Assembly: GCF_002944315.1 (NCBI RefSeq)
Contig: NZ_CP024311.1
Location: 3,850,501 to 3,914,500, forward strand
DNA from: Rhizobium sp. NXC24
Lineage (GTDB): Bacteria > Pseudomonadota > Alphaproteobacteria > Rhizobiales > Rhizobiaceae
Direction of reading: 5' to 3'
Length of the DNA stretch: 64,000 bases
How positions within the stretch are numbered: the first letter of the stretch is position 1; every line of letters begins with the position of its first letter. Under the pieces are notes generated by a model. It did no database searches and was not told where the DNA came from. It saw only the letters and a program-made list of their open reading frames with translations. Both the position numbers and the translations under genes were made by a program. This document shows positions 42,858 through 52,849 of this stretch, in pieces.

Positions 42858-43541
42858 CTATCGGCGCTTCCGATGCGCCTGCACACCCGCCAGGAAGATT
42901 GCTATACAATGACGCAGATGCCGCAGCCGGGTTTCGCGGTCTGGCCAGTCGTTCAGCTTGCCGGGATGCGAAATCATCGCGCCGAAGATCATGTTCATCA
43001 GCATGCGCGCGCCGCTTGCGGCATCGGCAATCTCGATCAGGCCGCGTTTCTGCTGCAGGCGGAGCCAATCGGCCAGCATCTGCCGCGACTGTTCGGCACC
43101 GTAGGTGCGCAGCAGCGACGCCATTTCGGGAAACCGCTGCGCTTCGTTCACGGCAAAGTGAATGAAGGCCTCGCGGTCCCGCTCCGCCACTTCATCGATG
43201 TCGATCATGAAAATCTGTTCCAGCGCTTTGTCGAGCGGCAGATTTTCCTTGGGGTCGCGCGGCAGGGCCAGCATCGAGGCACGATGCTCGGCGATGATCG
43301 CCATAAACAGCTCGGTCTTGCTCGAAAACAAGCGGTAGAGGGTCTGCTTGGAAATCCTGCACCGCGCCGCGACGAGATCCATGGTCGTGCCGCCGTAGCC
43401 AAGCTCATGAAACGTCGCGCGGGCTTCCGCGACGATCTCCGCCCGCTTTGCGTCGTCACTCGCGGTCTTCGGACGGCCGCGCGGGCGGCGAGCGGCAGTT
43501 TGCTCTGCTTCCCTAGCTCTTGCCCCCGTCCGTGCTTCCAT
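42858..43541 (-). CDS. TetR-family repressor of the RND pump (BepR/AcrR-like)
   Basis: 227 residues from ATG 43541. A basic tail (RRPRGRPKTASDDAKRAEI) precedes the helix-turn-helix ARATFHELGYGGTTMDLVAARCRISKQTLYRLF (about 38-70). The C-terminal domain is of the TetR_C_7/AefR-like kind (HFAVNEAQRFPEMASLL). It is divergent from the RND adaptor gene, with 85 bases between starts that contain GTAC repeats inside a promoter, so it very likely represses the pump, as BepR does for BepDE. Confidence 0.92.
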   Translation of the reverse strand: MEARTGARAREAEQTAARRPRGRPKTASDDAKRAEIVAEARATFHELGYGGTTMDLVAARCRISKQTLYRLFSSKTELFMAIIAEHRASMLALPRDPKENLPLDKALEQIFMIDIDEVAERDREAFIHFAVNEAQRFPEMASLLRTYGAEQSRQMLADWLRLQQKRGLIEIADAASGARMLMNMIFGAMISHPGKLNDWPDRETRLRHLRHCIAIFLAGVQAHRKRR

Positions 43542-43569
43542 TCCCAACCTCAAAAAAAGCCAAATGACA

Positions 43570-43613
43570 TTGACATTTATAGCGGTACAAATATTTTCTG
43601 TACTAATTGGTAC
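43570..43613 (+). promoter_or_regulatory. RND pump promoter with GTAC operator repeats
   Basis: TTGACA (43570-43575) and TATTTT (43592-43597) are 16 bases apart. GTAC occurs at 43584, 43600 and 43610; the last two form a near-perfect 14-bp palindrome, GTACTAATTGGTAC (43600-43613), overlapping the transcription start. The divergent TetR gene makes this the likely operator. Confidence 0.7.
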
Positions 43614-43626
43614 TGTAAATAAGGCA

Positions 43627-44937
43627 ATGGGAAATAGCAACGTGGAAAAGCGCGCCTCTTCTACCCCTGTATTCGTACGTCCGGCGGCATCCAAACGCCT
43701 CCCAGCCACACGCATCTCATTGGTTGCCGCAGGGATCGCCGCCACGTTGCTGCTGGCGGGCTGCAACGAGCAGAAGGCCGCGCAAAACAATGCACCGGCC
43801 GTCAAGACCGAAGTCAGCGCCATGACGCTGCACCCGCAATCGGTTGCGATCACCGCGGAGCTGCCCGGCCGCACCAGCGCCTACCTGATCGCCGAAGTGA
43901 GGCCGCAGGTCGGCGGCATCATCCGCAGCCGTAATTTCAAGGAAGGCAGCGAGGTCAAGGCGGGCGACGTGCTCTACGAAATCGACCCCGCCACCTATCA
44001 GGCCGCCTATGACAGCGCCGCCGCCGCTCTGCAGAAGGCAGAAGGCGCCATACCGAGCGCACAGGCCAAGATGGATCGTTACAAGGGATTGAGCGCCCAG
44101 AACGCTGTCAGCCAGCAGGACTACGACACTGCGCAGGCGACGCTTGTCCAGGCGCAGGCCGATGTCGCCTCCGCCAAGGCCGCGCTCGAGACCGCACGGA
44201 TCAATCTCGACTACACCAAGCTGCGCGCACCGATCGGCGGCCGTGTCGATGCCTCGACGGTCACGGTCGGCGCGCTCGTCACCGCCGACCAGACGACGGC
44301 GCTGACCACCATCCGCCAACTCGACCCGATGAATGTCGACGTGACGCAGTCAAGCACCAACCTGCTTGAGTTCCGCCGCGCCATTGCGGAAGGCCGATTG
44401 AAGACGAGTGGTGACAACGTCTCCGTCCACCTGACGCTGGAAGACGGTTCCGACTACAAGCAGACCGGCAAACTCCAATTTTCGGAGGCCTCTGTCGCCG
44501 AGACCGTCGGAACGATCACCGTACGCGCTGTCTTCCCCAATCCGGAACGCGTGTTGCTGCCCGGCATGTATGTTCGCGCAAGCATCGAGGAAGCTGTCGC
44601 GGAAAACAGCTATCTCCTGCCGCAGCGCGCCGTCTTCCGCAACACCAAAGGCGAACCGACGGCGATGTTCGTGACCGCCGACAACAAGGTACAGCAGCGT
44701 GTGCTGAAGGTGCAACGCAGCGTCGGCAATAGCTGGCTGGTGAACGAAGGCATGCAGGATGGCGACCGTCTGGTCGTGGAAGGCAGCCAGCGCGTCCGGG
44801 ACGGCCAGGAAGTCAATGTCGCCGCCGTCACGATCGATGACGCGACCGGCGAAGTAAAGCAGGTCGCCGGCGAGCCCGCTGAACAGGCCAAGCTGGAAAA
44901 GACCGAAACCCAGCCCGCCTCTGGCGCCCAGAAGTGA
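43627..44937 (+). CDS. RND efflux periplasmic adaptor lipoprotein (AcrA/BepD type)
   Basis: 436 residues from ATG 43627. The signal ends in a lipobox LLLAGC with Cys46, so the protein is lipid-anchored in the inner membrane. Domains in order: beta-barrel/lipoyl start (VRPQVGGIIRSRNFKEGSEVKAGDVLYEIDP), alpha-hairpin with heptads (about 125-195), second lipoyl half (RAPIGGRVDASTVTVG) and the membrane-proximal domain ending in VVEGSQRVRDGQEV. It couples the RND protein 8 bases downstream to an outer-membrane channel encoded elsewhere. Confidence 0.94.
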   Translation: MGNSNVEKRASSTPVFVRPAASKRLPATRISLVAAGIAATLLLAGCNEQKAAQNNAPAVKTEVSAMTLHPQSVAITAELPGRTSAYLIAEVRPQVGGIIRSRNFKEGSEVKAGDVLYEIDPATYQAAYDSAAAALQKAEGAIPSAQAKMDRYKGLSAQNAVSQQDYDTAQATLVQAQADVASAKAALETARINLDYTKLRAPIGGRVDASTVTVGALVTADQTTALTTIRQLDPMNVDVTQSSTNLLEFRRAIAEGRLKTSGDNVSVHLTLEDGSDYKQTGKLQFSEASVAETVGTITVRAVFPNPERVLLPGMYVRASIEEAVAENSYLLPQRAVFRNTKGEPTAMFVTADNKVQQRVLKVQRSVGNSWLVNEGMQDGDRLVVEGSQRVRDGQEVNVAAVTIDDATGEVKQVAGEPAEQAKLEKTETQPASGAQK

Positions 44938-44945
44938 GGTAAGCG

Positions 44946-47900
44946 ATGTCGCGTTTTTTCATCGACCGGCCGATCTTTGCCTGGGTCATCGCCATCGTCA
45001 TCATGCTGGCCGGAGCGTTGTCGATCCTGACGCTGTCGATCTCGCAATATCCGCAGATCGCACCGACGACGGTGAGCATCAACGCGAACTATCCCGGCGC
45101 GGATGCCGCAACCGTCGAGAATTCGGTGACCAAGGTCATCGAGCAGGGCATGACCGGCATCGACAATCTCGACTACATGACATCGACGTCGACATCGACG
45201 GGCCAGGCCTCCATCTCGCTGACCTTCACCAACAAGGCCGATTCCGACGTCGCGCAGATGCAGGTGCAGAACAAGCTGCAGCTCGTCACCGCGCAATTGC
45301 CGCAAACGGTGCAGTCGACGGGTATCACCGTTTCCAAGTCGACATCGAACTTCCTGATGGTCGTGGGCTTCGTGTCGAAGGACGGCAAGCTGAATTCCAA
45401 CGACCTTGCCGACTATGTTTCCAGCACGCTGAATGACACGCTGAAGCGCATCGAAGGCGTCGGCAACACTCAGATCTTCGGCGCCGGCTATGCCATGCGC
45501 ATTTGGGTCGATCCGGATAAGCTGGCCAAATACCAGTTGATGGTCAGCGACGTCACCAACGCGATCCAGTCGCAGAATTCGCAGGTCTCGGCCGGCCAGC
45601 TCGGCGCGCTGCCGCAGCGAAAGGGCCAGCAGCTCAATGCAACGGTCACGGCCAAGAGCCGCCTGCAGACGCCCGAGCAGTTCAACAACATCATCCTGAA
45701 GAGCCAGTCCGATGGCTCGCTGGTCCGCCTCAACGATGTCGCGACGGTCGAGCTTGGAGCGGAAAGCTACACCACGTCGAGCACCTATAACGGCCATCCT
45801 TCGGCCGGTCTCGCCGTCATGCTCGCTTCCGGCGCCAATGCCATCAATACCGCGGAAGCGGTGAGATCGACCATCAGCAGCTTGAGCCAGACTCTCCCGC
45901 CGAATGTCGAAATCGTCTATCCCTACGACACGACGCCCTTCGTCAAGCTATCGATCGAAGACGTGGTCAAGACGCTGTTCGAAGCTATCGTACTCGTCTT
46001 CATCGTCATGTTCGTCTTCTTGCAGAACATCCGCGCTACCTTGATCCCGACGCTCGCCGTTCCCGTCGTGCTGCTCGGCACCTTCGGCGTGCTGTCGCTG
46101 TTTGGCTATTCGATCAACACATTGACAATGTTCGGCATGGTGCTGGCGATCGGCCTCTTGGTCGACGACGCCATCGTTGTCGTCGAAAACGTCGAGCGCG
46201 TGATGGAGGAGGAAGGTCTTTCGCCGCGCGAGGCGACGATCAAGTCGATGCAGGAAATTACCGGTGCTTTGATCGGCATCGCGACGGTTCTCTCTGCCGT
46301 GTTCATCCCGATGGCCTTCTTCTCGGGCTCAGTCGGCGTCATCTACCGGCAGTTCTCGGTGACGATCGTCTCGGCGATGATCCTGTCGGTCATCGTCGCG
46401 CTGATCCTCACGCCGGCACTCTGCGCCACCATTCTGAAGAGGCCCGAGCACGGTTCCAAGCAGCGTGGCGCCTTCGGATGGTTCAACCGCAATTTCGAGC
46501 GCGCAACGCTTCGCTACCAAAGCGGCATTCACGGCATGATCCGCCTGACGGCGGTCTTCCTGCTGGTGTTCGTGTTGATCGGCGGCGCCGTCGGCTATCT
46601 GTTCAACCGCCTGCCGAGCTCGTTCCTGCCAGATGAGGATCAGGGCATCCTCCTGACCGCCATCCAGCTTCCGCCGGGTGCCACGAATTCCCGCACCTGG
46701 ACCGTACTTAACACGGTGAAGGACTATTATCTCAACAATGAGAAAGACTATGTCGAAGGCGCTTTCGCCGTCGCCGGTTTCGGCTTCAGCGGTCAGGGCC
46801 AGAATGTCGGCATCGTTTTCGTCCGATTGAAGGACTTTGCCGAGCGGAAGACGCCACAATCGAAAGCACAGGCGATTGCCGGCCGCGCCATGGGCGCCTT
46901 TTCGAAAATCAAGGATGGCAGCGTCTTTGCGCTCGCGCCGCCGGCCATTCCCGGCTTCGGCAGCTCCAGCGGTTTCGATTTCTTCATCAAGGACATCAAC
47001 GGCGCAGGCCATGCTAGCCTGATCGCCGCCCGCAACCAGTTGCTGGGCGCAGCAGCGCAGAATAAGAAGCTCTTCGGCACGCGTCCCAACGGCCAGGAAG
47101 ACACGCCGCAATATTCGCTGAACATTGATCAGGAAAAGGCGAGCGCGCTGAACATCGCACTCTCCGACATTGACACGACGCTCTCGACCGCCTGGGGCGG
47201 TACCTATGTCAACGACTTCATCGATCGTGGCCGCGTCAAGAAGGTCTATGTTCAGGCGGATAAGAATTTCCGCATGCAGCCGGAGGACTTCGGCCGCTGG
47301 TATGTGCGCAATTCCGATGGTGCCATGGTGCCCTTCTCCGCCTTCTCGAAGGGCGAATGGACCTATGGCTCGCCGCGTCTCGAACGCTACAACGGCTCGT
47401 CCGCCGTCGAAATCCAGGGTTCCGCCGCTCCCGGCGTCTCCTCCGGCGACGCCATGAACCAGATCGACCAGATCATGGCAAGCTTGCCGCCGGGCTTCAG
47501 CCATGAATGGACGAGCCTCTCGGCCCAGGAAAAGCTTTCCGGCAATCAGGCGACCCAGCTCTATGCCATCTCCATCCTGGTCGTCTTCCTGGCGCTGGCC
47601 GCCCTCTACGAAAGCTGGTCGATCCCGCTTGCCGTCATGCTGTCGGTGCCGATCGGCATTTTCGGTGCCCTTCTCGCCGCCACCATTTTCGGCCAGTCGA
47701 ACGACGTCTATTTCAAGGTCGGCCTGCTGACGACCATAGGATTGGCGGCCAAGAACGCCATTCTGATCGTCGAATTCGCGATCGAGCAGCAGGCGAACGG
47801 CAAGGATCTGATCCCGGCGACGCTGGAAGCGGCCCGTCAGCGCCTTCGACCGATCCTGATGACCTCGCTCGCCTTCATCCTCGGCGTGATGCCGCTGGCG

Positions 47901-48092
47901 ATCGCCAACGGCGCAGGCTCCGGCAGCCAGAACTCGATCGGCATCGGCGTCATGGGCGGCATGATCTCGGCGACCGTACTCGGCATCTTCTTCATCCCCT
48001 TGCTCTTCGTCTCCGTGCGTCGCATCTTCAAGGGCGGGAAGCGGCCGACAAGCACCACTACATCCGAGCCAACCCCGGACACGGCGCACTAG
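44946..48092 (+). CDS. RND multidrug efflux transporter (AcrB/BepE, HAE-1)
   Basis: 1048 residues, full length for AcrB. The N-terminus [20 protein letters not shown] is diagnostic. The proton relay is present: Asp407 and Asp408 in [17 protein letters not shown] and Lys936 in [13 protein letters not shown]. Two large periplasmic loops (about 30-335 and 565-870) carry the porter and docking domains. It exports drugs, bile salts or plant compounds. No outer-membrane factor is in the operon, so a TolC-type protein from elsewhere must serve. The stop codon lies in the CTAG of the following repeat. Confidence 0.96.
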   Translation: MSRFFIDRPIFAWVIAIVIMLAGALSILTLSISQYPQIAPTTVSINANYPGADAATVENSVTKVIEQGMTGIDNLDYMTSTSTSTGQASISLTFTNKADSDVAQMQVQNKLQLVTAQLPQTVQSTGITVSKSTSNFLMVVGFVSKDGKLNSNDLADYVSSTLNDTLKRIEGVGNTQIFGAGYAMRIWVDPDKLAKYQLMVSDVTNAIQSQNSQVSAGQLGALPQRKGQQLNATVTAKSRLQTPEQFNNIILKSQSDGSLVRLNDVATVELGAESYTTSSTYNGHPSAGLAVMLASGANAINTAEAVRSTISSLSQTLPPNVEIVYPYDTTPFVKLSIEDVVKTLFEAIVLVFIVMFVFLQNIRATLIPTLAVPVVLLGTFGVLSLFGYSINTLTMFGMVLAIGLLVDDAIVVVENVERVMEEEGLSPREATIKSMQEITGALIGIATVLSAVFIPMAFFSGSVGVIYRQFSVTIVSAMILSVIVALILTPALCATILKRPEHGSKQRGAFGWFNRNFERATLRYQSGIHGMIRLTAVFLLVFVLIGGAVGYLFNRLPSSFLPDEDQGILLTAIQLPPGATNSRTWTVLNTVKDYYLNNEKDYVEGAFAVAGFGFSGQGQNVGIVFVRLKDFAERKTPQSKAQAIAGRAMGAFSKIKDGSVFALAPPAIPGFGSSSGFDFFIKDINGAGHASLIAARNQLLGAAAQNKKLFGTRPNGQEDTPQYSLNIDQEKASALNIALSDIDTTLSTAWGGTYVNDFIDRGRVKKVYVQADKNFRMQPEDFGRWYVRNSDGAMVPFSAFSKGEWTYGSPRLERYNGSSAVEIQGSAAPGVSSGDAMNQIDQIMASLPPGFSHEWTSLSAQEKLSGNQATQLYAISILVVFLALAALYESWSIPLAVMLSVPIGIFGALLAATIFGQSNDVYFKVGLLTTIGLAAKNAILIVEFAIEQQANGKDLIPATLEAARQRLRPILMTSLAFILGVMPLAIANGAGSGSQNSIGIGVMGGMISATVLGIFFIPLLFVSVRRIFKGGKRPTSTTTSEPTPDTAH

Positions 48093-48192
48093 AGCGGTTC
48101 AGCGTTTCACGGAATCGCTTTCCCGCTCTACACCTTTGTTTTTACGCATCCCGGACGGAAAACCGCTTCGCACTTTTCCTGGAATTGCTTTA
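48089..48192. repeat. Rhizobial CTAG-type mosaic element
   Basis: Starts CTAGAGCGGTTCAGCG and includes internal inverted segments (GAAAACCGCTTCGCACTTTT, near 48160-48180, is a known-looking rhizobial intergenic phrase). It fills the gap between the RND gene and the alcohol dehydrogenase. The RND stop TAG (48090-48092) is part of the initial CTAG. Confidence 0.6.
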
Positions 48193-48232
48193 AGAAGCGT
48201 CACTTGCATGGCTTTTAAGGGAGGAGAATGCT

Positions 48233-49255
48233 GTGATCAGGGCTTTGATGATCGAGGCGGAAAACGTGACGCGCTTCCACGAGGTCCCGGAAGGACCGTT
48301 GGGCGCCGGCCAGGTCCGCGTCGGTGTCCGGCACATCGGGCTCTGCGGCAGCGACCTCAACACCTTCAAGGGCCTCAACCCCCTGGTGAAGCTGCCGCGC
48401 ATTCCCGGCCATGAAATCGGCGGCGAGATCCTTGCCGTCGGCCCCGGTGTTGATCCCGCCTATGCGCCCGGCCGCCGTGTCATCGTCATGCCGTACACGA
48501 ATTGCGGCGAGTGCACCTCCTGCCGCAAGGGCCGGCTCAATGCCTGCCGCTACAACAAGACGCTCGGCGTGCAGCAGGATGGCGGTCTGGCCGAGGAGAT
48601 CGTGCTGCCGGCTGAAAAGCTGATCCTCAACGATACACTGCCGCCGCGCCATCTGGCTTTGGTCGAGCCGCTATCCGTTGGTTTTCATGCGGTTGAACGC
48701 GGACGGGTGGCGAAAGGCGATCGCGTCGTTGTGCTTGGCTGCGGCATGATCGGCATGGGCGTCTTGATCGCCGCCGTCGCTCGCGGCGCCGAGGTCATCG
48801 CCGTCGATCTCAGCGAGGAAAAACGCGCGCTTGCCCGGCAATTCGGTGCCGTCGAGGCGATCGATGCGGGCAGCGAGGATGTCGTCGCCAGGGTCAGCGA
48901 ATTGACGGGTGACGATGGCGTGGATGTCGCTTTCGAGGCGGTCGGCCTGGCCGCGACCTTCACCCAAGCCATCGATCTCGCCTGCTTCGGCGGCCGTGTC
49001 GTCTATGTCGGCTATTCCAAGGCGCCGGTCACCTACCAGACACAGTTCTTCAACCTGAAGGAACTCGACATCATGGGCTCCCGCAACGCCCTGATGCGCG
49101 ATTTTCAAAACGTCATCAGCCATCTCGAGGAGATCGGCGACAAGGCCGATGCGCTGATCTCGAAGGTCTTCCCTTTTGAAGAAGCGGAAAAAGCGCTGCC
49201 CTATTGGGATAGCCACCGCAATGCGCTCAAGATTGTGATTGAGCGCGGCGCTTAG
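48233..49255 (+). CDS. Zinc-dependent alcohol/sugar dehydrogenase (MDR family)
   Basis: 340 residues from GTG 48233, with GGGAGGAG upstream. The catalytic zinc ligands appear in IGLCGSDLNTF (Cys37 region) and PGHEIGGEIL; the structural zinc uses the four Cys of NCGECTSCRKGRLNAC (about 90-105). The Rossmann motif VVVLGCGMIGMGVLIAA is at about 163-179. It resembles sorbitol, threonine and galactonate-type dehydrogenases. No transporter or kinase is next to it, so the substrate is open. Confidence 0.9.
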   Translation: MIRALMIEAENVTRFHEVPEGPLGAGQVRVGVRHIGLCGSDLNTFKGLNPLVKLPRIPGHEIGGEILAVGPGVDPAYAPGRRVIVMPYTNCGECTSCRKGRLNACRYNKTLGVQQDGGLAEEIVLPAEKLILNDTLPPRHLALVEPLSVGFHAVERGRVAKGDRVVVLGCGMIGMGVLIAAVARGAEVIAVDLSEEKRALARQFGAVEAIDAGSEDVVARVSELTGDDGVDVAFEAVGLAATFTQAIDLACFGGRVVYVGYSKAPVTYQTQFFNLKELDIMGSRNALMRDFQNVISHLEEIGDKADALISKVFPFEEAEKALPYWDSHRNALKIVIERGA

Positions 49256-49379
49256 CGCTGCGGCGAATGGCGTCTCCGATTCGCCCACGGAATGATGAGG
49301 GCCAAATTCCCAATTTAAAAATCTGCCATCGATGATTAATGTGCAATCATTGATGATAGGAGAGGCCCCTTTAGCCAGC

Positions 49380-49612
49380 ATGACGATCCGCAATATCGAT
49401 GATCATCTGAAGGCACGACTGCGCGCGCGGCAGCATATGGACGATCGATGGAAGATGAGGCACGCGATATCCTGCGAGCTGCATTGTCGACTGAGGAAAC
49501 ACGGCAGCCAAATTTAGCGGAGCCAATTCGCCGTCGGATGGCTGCAACCGGCGGCCTCGTATTGGAGATCGCGCCACGCGAACCGATCCGACCGGTCGAA
49601 CTTGACCCATGA
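49380..49612 (+). pseudogene. FitA/VapB-type antitoxin, frameshifted
   Basis: The ATG at 49380 gives MTIRNIDDHLKARLRAR, the ribbon-helix-helix start of plasmid-stability antitoxins. After about 49428 the family sequence continues in the next frame as YGRSMEDEARDILRAALS and ends with VLEIAPREPIRPVELDP and TGA at 49610-49612. A one-base indel in the GCGCGCGG run breaks the frame, so the native start yields an aberrant 46-residue product. The ATGA overlap with the toxin remnant is kept. Confidence 0.8.
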
Positions 49613-49764
49613 TCATCCTCGATTCAGCGATCACAGGATCGCGAGGAGCAATGCTGGCCACACGCAACGTGCCGGATTTTCTGAACACCGGAATTGCGAT
49701 GGTCAACCATGGGACCATCGCGGCTGAACCCCGACACCCAATCATGCCGACGTCGAGGACATAG
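49609..49764 (+). pseudogene. FitB/VapC-type PIN toxin, internally deleted
   Basis: The start MIILD fits FitB/VapC proteins, whose first Asp is a PIN active-site residue. It is followed directly by SRGAMLATRNVPDFLNTGIA, which is the C-terminal LATRN-xx-DF part of PIN toxins. About 85 central residues with two of the acidic catalytic residues are missing. The frame ends at 49764, 23 bases into the convergent RND gene. A non-toxic relic, together with the frameshifted antitoxin. Confidence 0.8.
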
Positions 49765-52700
49765 GCGTCTCTGCCGGTTGCTTCGTCGACCACCGACTGT
49801 GCAGCTTTGCCAGCATCAGGTAGATGATTGGCGTCGTGTAGAGTGTCAGCACCTGCGAGACAATCAGGCCGCCGACGATGGTGATGCCGAGGGGGCGGCG
49901 AAGCTCGGCGCCGGGGCCGGTGGCGATGATCAGCGGGATGGCGCCCATCAAGGCGGCGAGCGTGGTCATCAGGATCGGCCGGAAGCGTTTCAGGCAAGCC
50001 TCGTAGATCGCCTCCTCCGACGGCAGGCCGAGCTTGCGTTCGCCCTGCAGCGCGAAATCCACCATCATGATGCCGTTCTTCTTGACGATGCCGATCAGAA
50101 GGATGATGCCGATGAAGGCGATGATTGTCAGTTCCGTGCCGCTGATGACCAGCGCCAGCAGCGCCCCGAGACCGGCTGATGGTAGCGTCGAGATGATCGT
50201 CAACGGGTGCGCCAGGCTCTCGTAGAGGATCCCGAGGACGATATAGACCGTCAGCAGCGCCGCCAGGAGCAACAGCGGCTGGCTGCTCGAAGATTGTGTG
50301 ATGCTGGCCGCATCGCCGGCAAAATCCGCATGCAGCGTATCCGGCAGATGCATTTGCAGCACCGCCTGTTGAATGGCATCGTTTGCTGCCTCCAGCGTGG
50401 TATTGAGCGCCAGATTGTAGGAGATGGTGACGGAAGGATATTGCCCCTGATGATTGACCACCAGCGGCGCTAGAGTCCGTTCGACCGAGGCCACCGCACT
50501 GAGCGGGATCTGGATGCCGCCAGACGCCGGCACGTAAAGCTTGGAAATATCATTGGGATCGCGGGCATAGCTGGGATCGGCCTCCAGCACCACGCGATAT
50601 TGATTGCGCTGGGTATAGATGGTCGACACCTGCCGCTGCGCGAAGGCGTTGTTGAGCGCCGCGTCGATCGACTGGATGCTGACGCCGAGCCGCGAGGCTT
50701 CATCACGATTGATATTGACCGTCGCCTGCAAGCCGTTCGGCTGCCGGTCGGTGGCGACATCGGTCAGCCCCGGCAGCGTCTGCAGGCGTGCCAGCACTTT
50801 CGGCGCCCAATCCACCAGCTCGTCGTAATTCGCGCCCCAGAGCGTGAACTGATATTGCGACTGCGATTGGCGCCCGCCGGCGCGAATATCGCCCGGCGAA
50901 AACAGGAAGGTGCTGAGACCGGGAATGGCCATCAGTTGCTTGCGCAGCCGGTCTATCACCTCGGAGGTCGAGACGCGTTCCGATTCGGGCTTCAGAGAAA
51001 TGAACAATTGCCCGCGATTGATCGAACTGGAAAACCCGCCGCCGCCCACGGACGAGCCGACACCGGAGACGGCCGGATCCCTGGCGACCATATCGGCCGC
51101 CTGCTGCTGCAGCTTGACCATGGCGGGATAGGAGATGTCGGTCGCCGCCTGCGTGCCGCCCTGAATGAAGCCGGTATCATCCTGCGGAATGAAGCCCTTC
51201 GGCACCTTGATATAAAGATAGGCTGATATGACGACGCAAGCGAGGATGACGAGGACGGAGAGCACGCGATGATGCAGCACCGCCTTCAGCGTCCGACCGT
51301 AGAAATTGGTGATTGCGCCGAGCGTTCCTTCGACGATCCGGCCGAACAGGCCCGGCCGGGCCTCCATGTCGCGCGCCCGCAGCCGGTGGCCGCAGATCAT
51401 CGGCGTCAGCGTCAGGGACACCAGGGTCGAGACGACGATGGTGAAACCGAGCGTCAGCGAGAAAGTCTGGAAGAAGCGGCCGACAATGCCGCCCATGAAG
51501 AACAGGGGAATAAAGGCGGCAAGCAGTGAAAGGCTGATCGAAACGACCGTGAAGCCGATCTGTTTCGCGCCCTCAAGTGCGGCCCGCATCGGCTTCACGC
51601 CGGTTTCGAGATTGGCATAGATGTTCTCGATCATCACGATGGCGTCGTCGACGACGAAACCGACGGAAACGGCAAGCGCCATCAGCGACAGATTGTCGAT
51701 CGACAGTCCGAAGAGCCACATGGCGGCAAAGGTGCCGCAGAGCGACAATGGCACGGTGACCCCGGCTGCGAAAGTCGTCGTGGCGCGCCGCAGGAAGACG
51801 AAGACCACGGCCATGACCAGGCAGATGGTAGCAAGCAGCGTCCATTGCATATCGGTGACGCTGGTATGGATCGTCGTGGTGCGGTCGGAAAGAACCGAGA
51901 TGTGGACACCGGACGGAATGAGGCTCTGCAATTCGGGGATCAGCGCCTTGACGCCATCCACCGTGGCAATGACGTTGGCGTTCGCTTCCTTGGTGATGTT
52001 GAGCAGCACGGCCGGTTTGCCGTCATACCAGGCATCCGAGCGGCTATTGCGCACGCCGGGCTCGACGGTGGCGATATCGGAGAGACGAACGGCCGTGCCG
52101 TCGCCGCTCTGCACGATGATCCGGCCATAATCTTCCGGCGTCCGGAGCTGGCCATTCATGGAAATGGAGAAGGCGGCATTGCTGCCGTCGATCGAGCCGA
52201 TGGGGCCGAGCACATTGGCGTTGACGATTGCCGTGCGAACGCTGTCTAGCGACAGACCCATGGCGGAGAGCCTGTCGGGATCGAGCCTGACGCGCACGGC
52301 CGGCTGGTCGGCGCCGCTGACCGTGACGCCGCCGACGCCGTCCACCTGCGAGATGCGCTGTACCACCACGGTATCGGCCGCGTCATAGATGGCGCTTGGC
52401 GACACATTGTCCGATGTCAGCGCCAGGATCAGCACGGGCGCCGCCGCCGGGTTGATCTTGCGGAAGGAAGGCAAGGTCGGCAGATCGCCGGGCAGGTCGG
52501 TCGCCGCCGCGTTCAGCGCTGCCTGCACGTCCTGCGCCGCGCCGTCGACGCTGCGCGACAGATCGAATTGCGCGACGATGCTGCTCGATCCAAGCGAACT
52601 GACCGAAGTCAACTGCGTGATGCCGGCAATCGTGCCGAGATGTCGCTCCAGCGGCGCCGCGACGCTTGCCGCCATGCTGGCGGGGTCGGCGCCGGGGCGG

Positions 52701-52849
52701 CTGGCGGAGACGACGATCGTCGGCAGATCAACAGTCGGCAGGCTCGCCACCGGCAGAAAACGATAGGAAACGATGCCGAGGATCATCAGCCCGATCGCCA
52801 GAAGCGTCGTTCCGACAGGACGTTTGATGAAAGGCTCGGAGAGGCTCAT
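49742..52849 (-). CDS. RND efflux transporter, MdtC-like
   Basis: 1035 residues. The N-terminus MSLSEPFIKRPVGTTLLAIG and the FVVDDAIVMIENIYANLE proton-relay helix are of the MdtB/MdtC branch of HAE-1 pumps; the second-half helix reads GIVKKNGIMMVDFAL, with Lys in the relay. It overlaps the MdtB-like gene by four bases, and the two are 1035 and 1039 residues long, as expected for a hetero-trimer. Its 3' end runs over the toxin relic on the other strand. Confidence 0.94.
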   Translation of the reverse strand: MSLSEPFIKRPVGTTLLAIGLMILGIVSYRFLPVASLPTVDLPTIVVSASRPGADPASMAASVAAPLERHLGTIAGITQLTSVSSLGSSSIVAQFDLSRSVDGAAQDVQAALNAAATDLPGDLPTLPSFRKINPAAAPVLILALTSDNVSPSAIYDAADTVVVQRISQVDGVGGVTVSGADQPAVRVRLDPDRLSAMGLSLDSVRTAIVNANVLGPIGSIDGSNAAFSISMNGQLRTPEDYGRIIVQSGDGTAVRLSDIATVEPGVRNSRSDAWYDGKPAVLLNITKEANANVIATVDGVKALIPELQSLIPSGVHISVLSDRTTTIHTSVTDMQWTLLATICLVMAVVFVFLRRATTTFAAGVTVPLSLCGTFAAMWLFGLSIDNLSLMALAVSVGFVVDDAIVMIENIYANLETGVKPMRAALEGAKQIGFTVVSISLSLLAAFIPLFFMGGIVGRFFQTFSLTLGFTIVVSTLVSLTLTPMICGHRLRARDMEARPGLFGRIVEGTLGAITNFYGRTLKAVLHHRVLSVLVILACVVISAYLYIKVPKGFIPQDDTGFIQGGTQAATDISYPAMVKLQQQAADMVARDPAVSGVGSSVGGGGFSSSINRGQLFISLKPESERVSTSEVIDRLRKQLMAIPGLSTFLFSPGDIRAGGRQSQSQYQFTLWGANYDELVDWAPKVLARLQTLPGLTDVATDRQPNGLQATVNINRDEASRLGVSIQSIDAALNNAFAQRQVSTIYTQRNQYRVVLEADPSYARDPNDISKLYVPASGGIQIPLSAVASVERTLAPLVVNHQGQYPSVTISYNLALNTTLEAANDAIQQAVLQMHLPDTLHADFAGDAASITQSSSSQPLLLLAALLTVYIVLGILYESLAHPLTIISTLPSAGLGALLALVISGTELTIIAFIGIILLIGIVKKNGIMMVDFALQGERKLGLPSEEAIYEACLKRFRPILMTTLAALMGAIPLIIATGPGAELRRPLGITIVGGLIVSQVLTLYTTPIIYLMLAKLHSRWSTKQPAETPMSSTSA

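Noticed and set aside
46329..48089. Long minus-strand frame under the AcrB-like gene
   Set aside because: Shadow of the RND gene, Asp/Arg/Gly-rich, no motif.
48233..49255. The zinc dehydrogenase as part of the RND pump operon
   Set aside because: Separated by a 100-base repeat element and preceded by its own ribosome site; no functional link.
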